Under the pieces are notes generated by a model. That model was not told the origin of the DNA. It saw only the letters and a program-made list of their open reading frames with translations, and searched no databases. Positions 44,601 through 55,352 of a DNA stretch of 64,000 bases are shown in pieces. A program made the position numbers and the translations under genes. The DNA is taken from the NCBI GenBank assembly GCA_024195585.1, contig SWBL01000172.1, forward strand, positions 40,866 to 104,865, written 5' to 3'. Source of the stretch: Aureobasidium sp. EXF-3400. Taxonomy: Eukaryota > Ascomycota > Dothideomycetes > Dothideales > Saccotheciaceae. The stretch's first letter is position 1. Each line of letters opens with the position of its first letter.

Positions 44601-45134
44601 CTGCTTGAGGATAGAAACGAGGACCAGGTTGAGCTTGTTGATCAAAGCTCTCTCTTTGCGCAGGCTCTCGTCGGTGCTCGACATTTGAATGATGAACTGG
44701 ACGACAAAGTTGCGGATGCCCTGGCACTGCTCGCGGGGCAGGACCTTCCATCGCGTCATGATCACATTGTCGAGAACTTGTAGACCAAGGACTGTTGCGA
44801 GCAAGGTTAGCACATGTAGAAAGAGGTCGAGAGGAAGATTTAGGCATTGCATACACTTGGTCTGAGGGTATTGGGCATCTTGGAGAATCTTGTCGACCAT
44901 GAGCCATGCGTCGGGGTTTTCCTTGAACTGCAAAGCGAATTAGCGGGGAAGAGATTGGGCGTGTAAGAGCTTGCAACTGACCTGATTGAGGGTAGCCTGG
45001 GCTTGTTTTTGCTGTTGAGAGAACAGTTAGCTTGGTCACTGCTAGAATGGGTCGTGTATATGGCGCACCTGCTCTCCGTGACCGCTGTAGAAGGCCTGGA
45101 CAGTGGCGTCCAGCTCCTGTATTGACGAAGCCAT
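41601..45134 (-). CDS. CRM1: Exportin-1 (CRM1), nuclear export receptor
   Basis: Six exons in coding order: 45069-45134, 44982-45011, 44855-44927, 42755-44791, 42477-42706 and 41601-42389, giving 1074 aa, the normal size. It is a HEAT-repeat karyopherin that exports leucine-rich NES cargo with Ran-GTP through the nuclear pore. Nearly invariant blocks are easy to see: [65 protein letters not shown]. The tail ends EIDDDEL. In the NES groove the residue matching human Cys528, the leptomycin B target, is Thr528 (LLGLTEQKRGKDN), as in budding yeast, so natural insensitivity is predicted. It shares a 655-bp divergent promoter with the Ypi1 gene. Confidence 0.97.
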
Positions 45135-45789
45135 AGTGGGGGGAGCGTTCGGCGAAGGTGGGTGGTTGTTGCGGCGGGTGTGTCGTACGGCGCGCTGCCT
45201 GGTGGAAGAAGAGCTTGTGTCTCTACTCTAGCATGCGTCTGCTGAGAGAGGCAGAGGGTGGTCGGATTGATAGAGGCCGGACAGGGCGGGGCGGCGCGTG
45301 TAGAGAAGAGGCTCTCGTCGGGACAGAGGGCGCGTCTGAAGTGAAGAAGCGGAGGGCTGGGTGTTGGCGAGAGAACAGTCAAGTGAGCGCACAGTCGTAC
45401 AAGGGTTTGGAAGTTGTGGTTGACAGAAAGTGGTGGAAGACGAGATGGTTGTCGAGCTCTCTGAACTCTCGGCTTGCCTAAGTTAACGCTCTCTCTTGCT
45501 GTCGCTGCTTGCTTGCCTTTGGTGGCTACTGCGCCTGCCGCTTGCTTCGGCCTTGGCTGTTTGACCTTTGGCCGACGCCTCTTGTTTCTTCTAGAAAACA
45601 CCCGTGCTAGGCTTAAAAAGGCAACCGCTAAGCTTCTTGTGCATCGCTCCTTCCGCCTTTCCTTTGTGTTCGCTGCACGTCACTCTTCAAGCCACTCTGT
45701 ATCGCTGCCTATCTTGCGACTATCACCGCTACAAGCCTACAACAACATCACTCGTTCATGCCGTCGTCCTGAGTCTCCCACACAAAATC
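45135..45789. other. Divergent promoter between exportin-1 and YPI1
   Basis: 655 bp with no gene; open frames here are short. It probably carries both promoters and leaders. Confidence 0.5.
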
Positions 45790-46301
45790 ATGTCTCCCAA
45801 CCAGTCCAATGTGGCGTCAAACACGCACGGCAGTCTCACCCTCACCGCTTCGCAAGCGGGGCCTGCCACTCTCCGTCTCAGGGCCGAAGCCGAACCTTCC
45901 GAGCAACGTCGCATTCAATGGGCTGAGGATGTGATCGACAATGAAGGCATGGGCAAGAAGAGCTCGAAAGGTGTGTTTTCTTTCGGCGGTGTGTCTTTGT
46001 CTACTGACGCGCGACAACAGTATGCTGCATCTACCACAAACCACGCGAGGCTGGTGAATCTTCTGATGAAGGCTCGTCCTCATCTTCTTCCTCCGATTCG
46101 GACAGCGAGCCCGACACCAGCAGAGCCCAGCCTGCGAATCGTCGTCGCAACCAACATCAAGACCCGGACGGTCCATGCGACCACGATCATGCCGACCCAG
46201 CTCACTCGCACGGCTCTGGAAAGGGTAAGCAGAAGGTCCGCAAGCCCAGCCCGAATGCCTATGAAAGAGTGCCCAAAAGAAAGACACCCAAGAAGGATTG
46301 A
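45790..46301 (+). CDS. YPI1: Type 1 phosphatase inhibitor Ypi1 (inhibitor-3)
   Basis: Two exons (45790-45970 and 46021-46301) give 153 aa. The PP1-docking motif is RIQW, followed by the family signature [32 protein letters not shown], which the intron divides exactly at SSK|V. The tail is Ser/Asp-rich, then His-rich ([11 protein letters not shown]), then basic. Ypi1 is a conserved regulator of nuclear PP1 (Glc7 in yeast) with roles in mitosis and glycogen control. The start is the ATG at 45790; the open frame extends upstream but without similarity. Confidence 0.93.
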
Positions 46302-46546
46302 ATCATGATCAAGGAACAAGATATCCCTTCTTTTCGACCCGTGCATGTCCTTCCTCCCAGCACTAGCATGTTCCCCACAAGGTCCTGTGCCGGAGAAGGG
46401 TTAGGTGCTGTCGTGATCTTCCATCTGGGAGACACATTGTATGTTTGATGGGCGGATCAGAGGAGTTCTTTCAAGGCTGCATTGGAGGTGTCCGGTTTGA
46501 GGCATCTTGGCCAGGAGTATCAAAGAAAGCCATTGTTGGTGCTTTT

Positions 46547-47066
46547 TCATTTGACGGTCGAATCCTCGCCATTCTCCGCCTCAGCTATTTCAGACTGGTC
46601 GACATGCTGCATGGGTATTCTGACGAGCGTTTGGGGTAGAGGAAGGTGGGCTTCGGATTCAGGATCGGTCTCTTGTTGAGGTTTCGCGATGTGGGCTGCG
46701 TCAAGGTCAGCAAGGGAAGGCAGCGAGGCGGTCGGAAAGCAGTGCATACCAGAAGCCATATGAATTGCTCTGAGCACAGTGTGCCAGTTGGAGAGAACAG
46801 TTGCGATGGCTGGGAGAGTCAATACTGATAGTCATATCTTGACAAGGCGACGCACCTTGAGTGCCATCCGAGAGGGTAGAGAGCTTCTCTTCCAGTTGCT
46901 CCATCTGACCAGCGAGACCAGCACTGAGTTCGCGCAGTTGTTTGAGGTTCTCCAGCTCGGCACGTTTCTCGTTGATGCGCTGCTGCAGGGCGGATGTTTG
47001 CGAATTCGACGTCGATAGTGACGACTGGCGCAGATGCGACGGAAGATTGCTGGTAGGGCGATACAT
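46547..47066 (-). CDS. DAD2: DASH complex subunit Dad2
   Basis: Three exons in coding order (46856-47066, 46750-46809, 46547-46695) give 139 aa. The coiled-coil core ALQQRINEKRAELENLKQLRELSAGLAGQMEQLEEKLSTL and the following block AIATVLSNWHTVLRAIHMAS identify Dad2, a subunit of the fungal DASH/Dam1 ring that couples kinetochores to microtubules. A PQTLVRIP motif lies in the third exon, and the tail is acidic. It is convergent with YPI1 (245 bp apart) and divergent from shugoshin (289 bp apart). Confidence 0.93.
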
Positions 47067-47355
47067 GATTGCGGATCAATTTGGTGTTTGTAGAGGGCAG
47101 AAACAGTCGGCCAGGTCGCAACTTCCTCGTTACATTGAATGTTGACGGCCCTGAATATGCTTGAGTCGTGAAGTCAGTCTTGGCTTGCAGATGCGATTCG
47201 GCGTTGCCCACGGCGACTGCTTGCAAACAAACACGGCGTCAGTGCCGACGAGCTTCGTGCTTGTGCTCAGCCCTTGCGATTGTGCTTTGGTAACTGCCTC
47301 ATACCAAATTTCTACTCAGCATATACCGTCGCCCATACATCTTGTCGCCCGCCTC
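47067..47355. promoter_or_regulatory. Short divergent promoter of DAD2 and shugoshin
   Basis: 289 bp separate the two start codons, so both mitotic genes must be driven from this interval. I searched by eye for ACGCGT-type cell-cycle boxes and found none. Confidence 0.5.
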
Positions 47356-49482
47356 ATGGCCAGACTCAACGAGGCTCCTGTCCCGACAGAGAGCGTTGAT
47401 GCTTGTACGTCTTATTGTATCTTTGATATCCCACGCCTCGCTGTCGACCATGCTGACTCGTCCCAGTAAAGCGCCGCTTTGTACGACAGAACCGCGAACT
47501 CGCAAAGTATGCGCCTCCTCTTGCTATACAAATCGACCATCACAATCTGACTAGCTGTCTCCCAGAAACAACTCGGCTCAATGTCTGCGCATCCGCGCCC
47601 TCGAATGCGAAGTCTCACGCCTGCTCGCTGAGAATCTCGACCTTCGTGAAGACATTGTCCATCTCCAAGCTCAACTGTCTGAGCCTCGCTCTCGCATCGA
47701 CAACTCTGCCCTCGTCTCGGTCAAGGATCAATTGCAGGCCAAACTTCTCGAGTTTGGCACCCTCGTTTCCGAACTTGGTCGCATGCAAGACACCCACCCC
47801 TCTGTGCCCCAAGACAAATTTTCCGACCCTGCTTCATGGCGTCCTGAAGTTCCCGCTGCCATTCTCTCTGGTCAAGCCCCGAGAATGGACGGCATTGCTG
47901 AAGAAGTATCATCTCCTGGTGGCTCTCTGCAGTATGTCCTGACATTATTATCCATCCTTCATCTCAGGCTAACATCACTAGGGTACACCGCAATAACATT
48001 ATCCGCCTCTCCGATCACAGCAACCCTTCGCCCGACATTGGTCCGCCTCCAATCGTTCATTTCGACAACGAGGATCCTATAAAGTTCGATCCTCTATGCA
48101 CCGAGGCTGATCAGACAGACTATGCCGAACACGAGGATCAACCCACTTCTGACAATGACGAATCGCTTCCGACCAAGTTGTCGGTGAATCTGGAGACAAG
48201 AAGGAAACGCAGGGACTCGAAAGTACAACTACGCAGAAGCTCACTCCTACCGCCGGATCTGGACGAAGACGACCAGCCACAGCTCACACGGACAAGCGCT
48301 AAGAGGAAGCTTAGTGTGCGTGATGTTGAAGATGACGTTGAGAAGCGTGTTTCGAAAGACGACTTCAAGTTCAGCAGAAGATCGTCGATTGCTGCAGATT
48401 CCAAGAACACCGAACCAGTCACGGCACCGACCAATATCTTGGAAGAAACGGAAACGCCAGCTTTGTTGCCCGAGCGCAAAGTTCTAGGCAACAAGAGCGT
48501 CAACGTATCACCACGAAAGCTGTCCAGAAGCGGTAAAGGAAAGGGTGACTTGAAGAAGGAAGATGGGCCGCTCAAGCCTGCTACCAAGACAACGGATCGC
48601 AGGAAATCGAGGAATCCCGCTAAATCGGTCAGCATTGCCACGACTGAACCCGAGACAATTATGCGGACGATTGAAATTGCACTCCCTTCGGAACTTACAC
48701 TGGAAGATATGGAGGATTTGGCGCCCAAGACACCACTACCGGAATTCTTCTCACCCACACCTTCCGAACCGTCTGCAGCAAGAGACGAAGGAAGAGACAC
48801 ACCTCCTCCATCGGGACTGACATCGATGAGCTCAGGACCAGCAGCTCTGAATGGCGCTAGTAGGCCTTCGCGACGAGCCAGAGCAGCGGTCAACTATGCG
48901 GAACCCAACCTGGTGAGCAAAATGCGTCGGCCGACAGCAGCAAAAGGAGACGCAGTGGACGCAAACGGGAGAAGAATCAGCACCAACATGACCGGGTCGG
49001 AGAGGAAGGCTATGAGAACGGTGATCATCAGTGGAAACGACATGACTGGATCATTGGCACAGGAAGAGGAGGCTGAGGCAGCGAGTCCGCTAGGCCAAAA
49101 AGTTGACAGAGAGCATGAACGATTCGAGACAGATATGATGGCTTCAGCATCTGGTAGAGCAATCTCAGCACTGATGGCAGGATCCAGGAAGCATGAGAAG
49201 GAAGCAGCTGAGGATGTAGGGATTTACGATCTGAAGGAGTCTTCGGACGTGGAAGAGAGTGCTGCGGGCAGGAAAAGAAACAGCAGAAGGCACTCTTCGA
49301 TCGCAGATGGCAGCGAGAATGATCTGAGTAGGCAGAGGTCGAGCAATGGCCCAGAGGTTCAGCAGGAAGCTGATACAGAAGAGAGGCAAGAGGAGGCAGA
49401 AGTGCAGGAGACGGTTCGAAAGGCACCTCGGTCGGCACGAGTGGACCGCAGCGGAGCACGCAGACGTAGCATGATGGTCTAG
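47356..49482 (+). CDS. SGO1: Shugoshin
   Basis: Four exons (47356-47404, 47467-47506, 47566-47931, 47982-49482) give 651 aa. The N-terminal coiled coil (about 16-115: LKRRFVRQNRELAKNNSAQ, LRIRALECEVSRLLAENL) is the PP2A- and cohesin-protecting domain of shugoshins. The centre is long, charged and Ser-rich. The basic C-terminal motif SRRARAAVNYAEPNLVSKMRRP (about 455-476) is the shugoshin C-terminal domain, known to bind phosphorylated histone H2A at centromeres. Exons 1 and 2 are tiny, but all splice phases agree and rebuild the coiled coil exactly. In this place it sits next to Dad2, another kinetochore-associated gene. Confidence 0.92.
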
Positions 49483-49820
49483 ATTGAAGACTGAATCCAA
49501 GATGATATCCAAACCAAAGCAGAGAAATGTTCAAAAGACCAACCCATGAGTCATTTATGAATTTCTCTCAGAGCGCATGCAATTGATGAAACGCGTGGAG
49601 ATTGCAGGGAAGAAGAGGGTTCATGCAAGATCAACAAAACAAAGGCGCGTTTGCGGCACAGCAACAGGCTCCTGTCGCAAGCTGAAACAAGCAATTCGCT
49701 TGTGCGACAACCAACCTCGTCCTTGCTCCTACGCGCCCGACCTCCATTCCTTTGCAGCATCAATCGCATCGCGTCGCCTATCCTCCATAGGTGACCGACT
49801 TATAGAAACTATCTTCCACG
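49483..49820. other. Intergenic region
   Basis: 338 bp between two plus-strand genes; nothing recognised. Confidence 0.4.
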
Positions 49821-52020
49821 ATGCGTATGACTAGAGCTCAGGCGGCTGCACTAGCTGCTGCTGGAGAGGAAGCAGATGGAGCTGTTGACAACCACAACGA
49901 CCATGTTGACGACAAGAACGACAATGAGATAGACGCATCTACCACGCCTACTGGAGAACCCTCGGAGCGTGAAGCTTTGGCTGAATTGACCAACCACCTG
50001 GACACCAACAACCACGGGGAGGTTGATGCTGTTTCTGGAGAACACGCCGACGAGCCAGAGGAGCAGGAGGAGGAGAAAGAACACAAGGAAGCAGAGCGTA
50101 CGAATGGAGAAGCGGAGAATGGCGAAGATGTTGGAAATCAAGGTACTACAAATTCCTTCGCTACCACTTCCTTGTATATCTGACCAACCGCTGTCAGTAA
50201 CAGCCCCTACATCAACAGTTTCCATTACCAATGGTATATCAATTCACCAAGACGCTGCTGTTCAAAATGATGTCGGATCGCCAACCACAGAGTTACCGCT
50301 GCTCAACATCACTCCCCAACGCACGCCAGCCAAGAACATGATCAAGAATGAATTCGCACACATGAGGAGCACTTCGAACAAGGAGAATATGGTGCCTGGT
50401 TCGCCTCTTGCTGCTGCACCTGTGGCTTCGTTACAGACGACCGTCGAACAAGAGCAGCCCGAGGTGCAGTCATCGCAGCCCACACAGCATGACGAGCAGT
50501 CTACACCTGCGCAAAAGATTGAGCAACACCATCATAACGATGCTGCAGAAACACCCGCCATGGAATTGGAGAGCGCGCAAGCAGACGACGGGCAAGACGA
50601 CAGCTTGGTAGGCCACTTCGAAGCCCTGAGTGTCTCTCCCAGAAAGCAGAAGTTCACTGAGCAGGAAGTCGTGCCTGGTGCAGAACAATCCGCTCCTGAA
50701 AGAATTGTCGATCAGACTGGAAAGCAGACACAAGATACTACAAAGCCTGCTCTAAGAAACTCGGCTGCATCTCAAGCCAAAGACAAGAAGGCTCCAGCAT
50801 CACCAACCGCAAAGAAGCCCACAACTGCATCTTCTCGAACCGATGACACCAAGCCCGCACGAAAGCCCTCGGTCAGGCAATCGACTCTTGGTCGTCAGTC
50901 CTCCGTCGTTCGCAAGTCAATGGCTCCTCCCTCGCGCCCCGAGCCATCAACCACCGCAGCCATCAAGCGAACAACCTCCGTCAAGCGCTCCTCAGTCCGC
51001 CCCAGCATAGCCCCAAGAGCAGGATCCTCGCAATCCGCTGAGCGAGGAGCTCCCGCAAACATCCCCCACTCCAGACCTCGCCCCATATCCATGTCCTTCC
51101 CCACCCCTCCACCCCCTGCAAAATCCACAAAAGCCGCTACTCAAGCAACCTTCCAACTCCCAGGCGAGGCCATTGCAGCAAAACTCAAGGCCGACAAAGA
51201 AGCCCGTCTACAACGACAAGCAGAGGCCGGCACTACTGCAAAACCAACCTACAAACCCCCCACTGTTCAAAAATCTACAAAAGCACCCACGAAAGCAACA
51301 TTTCAGCTTCCCGGTGAAGCCATAGCCGCAAAACTCAAACAAGAAAAAGAAGAACGACAGAAACGACAAGAGGAAAATGGGGGTGCTGCTGCTGCTGCTG
51401 CTGCTGCAACAAAACCAACCTACATCCCTCCCGCGGTCCAAAAATCGACAAAACCAGTCACCAAAGCTACATTCCAGCTCTCCAGCAACGCCTTCGCCGC
51501 AAAAATGAAGGCACAAAAAGAAGCCCGACTAGCCAAACAGAAAGAAGAAGACGAGAAACGGGAAAAAGAGAGAGCAGTGTTCAAAGCCAGACCAGCACCA
51601 AAGATATCCGCAAAACCAGCGGAGGTCAGACAAAACGCAGCTAGTCGTGCTCGATTACCCTCAAACGAAACTGCAGGGCTCAAACGAACAAGCAGTGTTC
51701 GCGACCCCACCGCACCACAAAAACGACTATCCTCTTTCCATCCTTCTGCTTCCACTACTGCTGTACCTCCTCGCGCTGCTACATCGTTTCAAAAACGACA
51801 GAGTATTGCTCCTTCAGCCTCTAAAGGTAAAGAAGTTTTCGGCCGTGCTAAAGAGGGCAAGGAAAGAGAAGAAAAGGAAAAGAGGGAGAAAGAAGAGGCG
51901 GCTAAGAAAGCTAGGGCTGATGCTGCTGAGGCTGGACGGCAGAGGAGTAGGGAGTGGGCTGAGAAGAAGAAAGAGAAGGAGAGGAGGAAGACTGTGGCTG
52001 TTGCTGCTGCTGTTGTGTAG
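49821..52020 (+). CDS. Basic repeat protein with TPX2-like motif
   Basis: Two exons (49821-50142 and 50198-52020) give 714 aa. The N-terminus is acidic; the middle is Ser/Lys/Pro-rich and basic. From about residue 420 a unit of about 50 residues occurs three times: STKx-x-T-x-ATFQLPGEAIAAKLKxxKExR...KPTYxPPxVQ, with a poly-Ala run in the second copy. The last copy leads into KERAVFKARPAPKI, similar to the FKARP motif of TPX2-type microtubule-binding repeats. The C-terminus is a highly charged Lys/Glu/Arg helix. The family seems common in filamentous ascomycetes. A spindle role is suggested by the motif and by neighbouring mitotic genes, but is inference. The second ATG (49827) is an equally possible start. 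Confidence 0.75.
51383..51410 (+). repeat. GCT/GCA trinucleotide run (poly-Ala)
   Basis: About nine alanine codons, nearly all GCT, encode a run within the repeat-bearing protein. Such runs are prone to length change. Confidence 0.8.
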
Positions 52021-52812
52021 AAGACTTGGTGGTGGTGATTGTTCTTTGGATTGAAGAGAGTGTTCTTGTTTTTGGGATTTGGATGTTAACGAGGAGGGTG
52101 AAAGAGTGAGGTAGCACAGGCTAGAGGATAGGAATAATGCCATTGAATGATGGAAAGGATAATATATGTTTCTCCACCCCTCCACAACAGAAGAGCATAA
52201 CTCGATGCTACAGTATCTCATCTCGAACAAAACATCTGGCTAGAAACTTTGATAAAAAAACGGAGAATGTGGGCATCACCCTGTCGTTCTTTTCTTCGAC
52301 ATCAATCTCACCTCCAAACTCTGAATGTGGATCTAGAAGAATGTGGGAAGGAATAAGTTTATCTTTTTGGAATGAGATTGGTACACTTGTCAAGATTTTG
52401 TGAAGATCAGTTGGTCAGTTGTGAGAAGGGTAGAGACGTGATCAAGTATATTGACGAGAGTAAGATGATGTGTAATTAGACAGGGAAGAGGAAAATGCTT
52501 TTGTCTCTTTGGGTTTGTGGAAGCTCTACACGAGTGGGACTACCTCATGAGAAAATCAAGCTTGTCTGCATGCTAGTGAGACGATTGACTGACTTTTTTT
52601 TACTCTTCCCAGCTCGGGTATTGGGAAAAATTATGTTGTGTGATAGAAGGAGAGGGAGAGAGAAACAAATCTGGAAAACACCATTCTAGCTATGGAGAAA
52701 TTCACTGGTGTGCTTGGGCGACTAGTAAAGGGATGCAGAGAGTGTTGTGAGCTAGTTGCCGCAAGCCCTGAGGGGCAATGCTTGAGAATGAGAAAGGTTT
52801 TGATATTGTCGT
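52021..52812. other. Convergent intergenic region
   Basis: 792 bp between convergent stops, AT-leaning and purine-rich, with no gene recognised. Confidence 0.4.
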
Positions 52813-54542
52813 CTATGCGATAACTTCGGAAGCATTAACTGTGACTTTGCCTTTCTCCAACAAGGCGTTTGAATCCACACGGTCTTCATGCTTTTCCGGT
52901 GCAGCAGGTTGCTCCTCTTGAGCACCGTACGGATCATCTTCCTTGTAGACATCGTACTTGTATCTACTTCCTGTGTGGTCAGCCCTCAAGCCCGCTTGAC
53001 CAGCGCCATAGACCTTCTCTCTTGCCGTCAATCCTTCTTTTGCGCCTTTGTCGGGGTACACACCGCGACGACGCAATTCAGGGATCAGAAGCTCGACCAC
53101 ATCCTCAAAAGTCCCCGGAGTGGTGACATAGCCGATATTGAAGCCATCGACATCGGCTTCGCGGACCCATCGTTGCATTTCGTCTGCGACGGTGGTTGGG
53201 GAACCAACACCGACTGGTCCAAGACCACCGATACCTACTTTCTCGGCAACGACTCGAGGTGTCCATTTGGGTACTTCTTTGCTTGTGGTAGTGAAGGCGT
53301 TAAGCACCGAAGTCACCTTGTTGGCTTCCTTTGAGTCTGCAGCTGTGATTTCTTGATCCAGAGGGATTTGAGAAATGTCAATGCCGGTCCAACCTGAGAA
53401 TAACACTAGTCCTCCTTTTACGGAAGCGTACTTTTGGAGTTCGGCAAGTTTTTCCTCGGCTTCTTCGTCTGTTTTGCCTAGGATTGGCGTGAAGGTGGCG
53501 AAAAACTTGATGGATCTTGGGTCGCGACCTTCCTGCTCTGCTAGCTTACGAATTGCATCGATACGGGGTCTCAGAACTTGAGGACTGTGGCCGGAGACAA
53601 AGATTGCCTCGGCGTGTTTGCTTGCAAAAGATGAACCCGCACTGTTTGGGTCAGCTTGGCTCAGAGCTATTTCAGCAGTGACTTACGGAGATGTGCCTGC
53701 TTGGAACAAGAATGGCGTACGCTGAGGCGATGGATCAACGATATGCCTCGACTCGAGATTGAAATATTTTCCTTGATGCTTGATGGTTCTGATCTTGTCG
53801 GGGTCGAAATAAGCATCGTTTTCGGCATCGGCGATAATGGCATCATCGCTCCATGAGCCTTCCCAGAGTCTGCCACGGTTAGCTGAACAGAACTTCAAAA
53901 TATAGAGCTTGAATTTGAACGACGCACTTGTACAGTAATCTCAAGTATTCATCAGCTTGCTCATAGCGTTGATCATGGTCAATGGGTGTATCAATTCCGA
54001 TGGCTTTGAACGCTGCCTTTTTCCAAGAAGTCACGATGTTCCAGCCGATCCGACCTTGAGTCAAATGGTCAAGTGTTGAGAAACGTTTTGCAAGCAAGAA
54101 AGGTGGTTCAAATGAAGTACTTGCTGTGATACCAAAGGCAAGATTTTTGGTCACGGCTGCCATGGCTGAAATGGGCTATCAAGAGGTAAGGGTAGGCCGA
54201 GACTTGTTGCTGCAGAAGAGCACTTACGATAGTGGGATCAGTCACCGGCCATTGCGCTGCGCGGCGAATACACTCATCTAGACTCTGCTCATAGGTATCA
54301 TAGCCGCCGTATGTGTCGGCCAGAAATAGAGCATTGATATCGCCTTTTTCGAGTAACTTTGCCAGGTCGATCCAGTAATCCAATTTGCGCTTGGTGGTTG
54401 ACTTATCGCTTGGGTTCTGTGGCTGTTAGTGGTTGCAGTCATAAATCTATGTAGGCGTGCTTGCCTTCCACTGTCCAGGCGAAAGATGTCCAATGGTGCT
54501 CATATCAAACGCATTGATAAGAATTTCCTTGTTAGCAGCCAT
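52813..54542 (-). CDS. FMN-dependent monooxygenase, NtaA/SnaA/DszA family
   Basis: Five exons in coding order: 54465-54542, 54228-54416, 53928-54175, 53687-53869 and 52813-53641, giving 508 aa. It is a bacterial-luciferase-type flavin monooxygenase: FDMSTIGHLSPGQWK, LDYWIDLAKLLEKGDINALFLADTYG, NLAFGITASTSFEPPFLLAKRFSTLDHLTQGRIGWNIVTS and PFLFQAGTSPAGSSFA are hallmarks of this family, which oxidises aminopolycarboxylates, organosulphur compounds and similar substrates with FMNH2 supplied by a partner reductase. Intron 1 uses a GC donor (AAG|GCAAGC). The C-terminal 60 residues are a low-conservation tail. It is divergent from the Baeyer-Villiger remnant and near an anion symporter gene, suggesting a small scavenging cluster. 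Such genes in fungi often resemble bacterial ones. Confidence 0.9.
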
Positions 54543-54609
54543 GTTTGCTCGTATTCAGGAACGACCAGTCGCAGTTGATAGTTCTGATTGTGACGAGCAG
54601 AGTATTATA

Positions 54610-54684
54610 TGTGGTCGGAAAAGCCTACCTGGTCAAGACCCCGCGCAATGTATAGGAATGGGTCTTGTCGTGCTCGCACGCCAT
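54610..54684 (+). repeat. Direct repeat, copy 1
   Basis: This resembles 54799-54875 over about 75 bp: a start like TGTGGTCGG(A)AAAG.CTAC, then GGTCAAGACCC, and a well-conserved end, CTGTCGTGCTCGCACGCCAT-like (TTGTCGTGCTCGCACGCCAT here). The ends are better preserved than the middle. Confidence 0.75.
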
Positions 54685-54798
54685 GTGCCTCCTCCCAGGG
54701 CGTTTGTGCCCATGTTCAGCGCTCCGACAAACCTACCGCCTATATCCTAAAGATAACCACCTGCAACTGATATCTTGAATCGTGTCAGGAAAACGATT

Positions 54799-54875
54799 AT
54801 GTGTGGTTGAGAAAGTCTACGTTGTCAAGACCCTGCATATCCATAGAAGTGGATACTGTCGTGCTCGCACGCCAT
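54799..54875 (+). repeat. Direct repeat, copy 2
   Basis: Second copy of the block at 54610-54684, 189 bp downstream and in the same orientation. Its shared end is TGTCGTGCTCGCACGCCAT. Confidence 0.75.
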
Positions 54876-55352
54876 TCACTGTAATCCTTCGTGGGGTTGT
54901 TGTTTCATGCAATGGGTCTAGAGGGAGGAACAAGTCGTATCAAGAGCTGTCGTGGTGTGCGGGGTTCGGGAGAAGGAGCAAACAAAACAAACACCTATGT
55001 TCCTCACACCCCGCCTGCCTCCTTGCAACTCGCGCATTGGCTCCGCAGCCTCCAATTTCGTCGGATATCGGATGATCTATCTCAACTAGACTTCTTGGCA
55101 CCAGCGCAAGTCATCACGTTCATCAATGTCATGTACACGCGACTCGTGATATGCTTGTCCGGTGAGAGATAGCGACGATGTCGCGAGCTCGCACGTAATC
55201 CACAGCTCCAATGCGGTGATTTGATCACGGTAAGAAGACCGGATATAACCCAGCATTGTCTGTTGCCCAAGATTAAAACCACATCACGAGTACAATCTCG
55301 TCCCATCATTATTTTGAGATTCAAGTGCGACGGTCTAGCGAGTCCCTACACT

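Larger units (their letters stand above)
54543..55352. other. Divergent promoter region with a direct repeat
   Basis: 810 bp between the FMN monooxygenase and the Baeyer-Villiger remnant. Besides the duplicated 75-bp block no other structure was noted. Confidence 0.5.
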
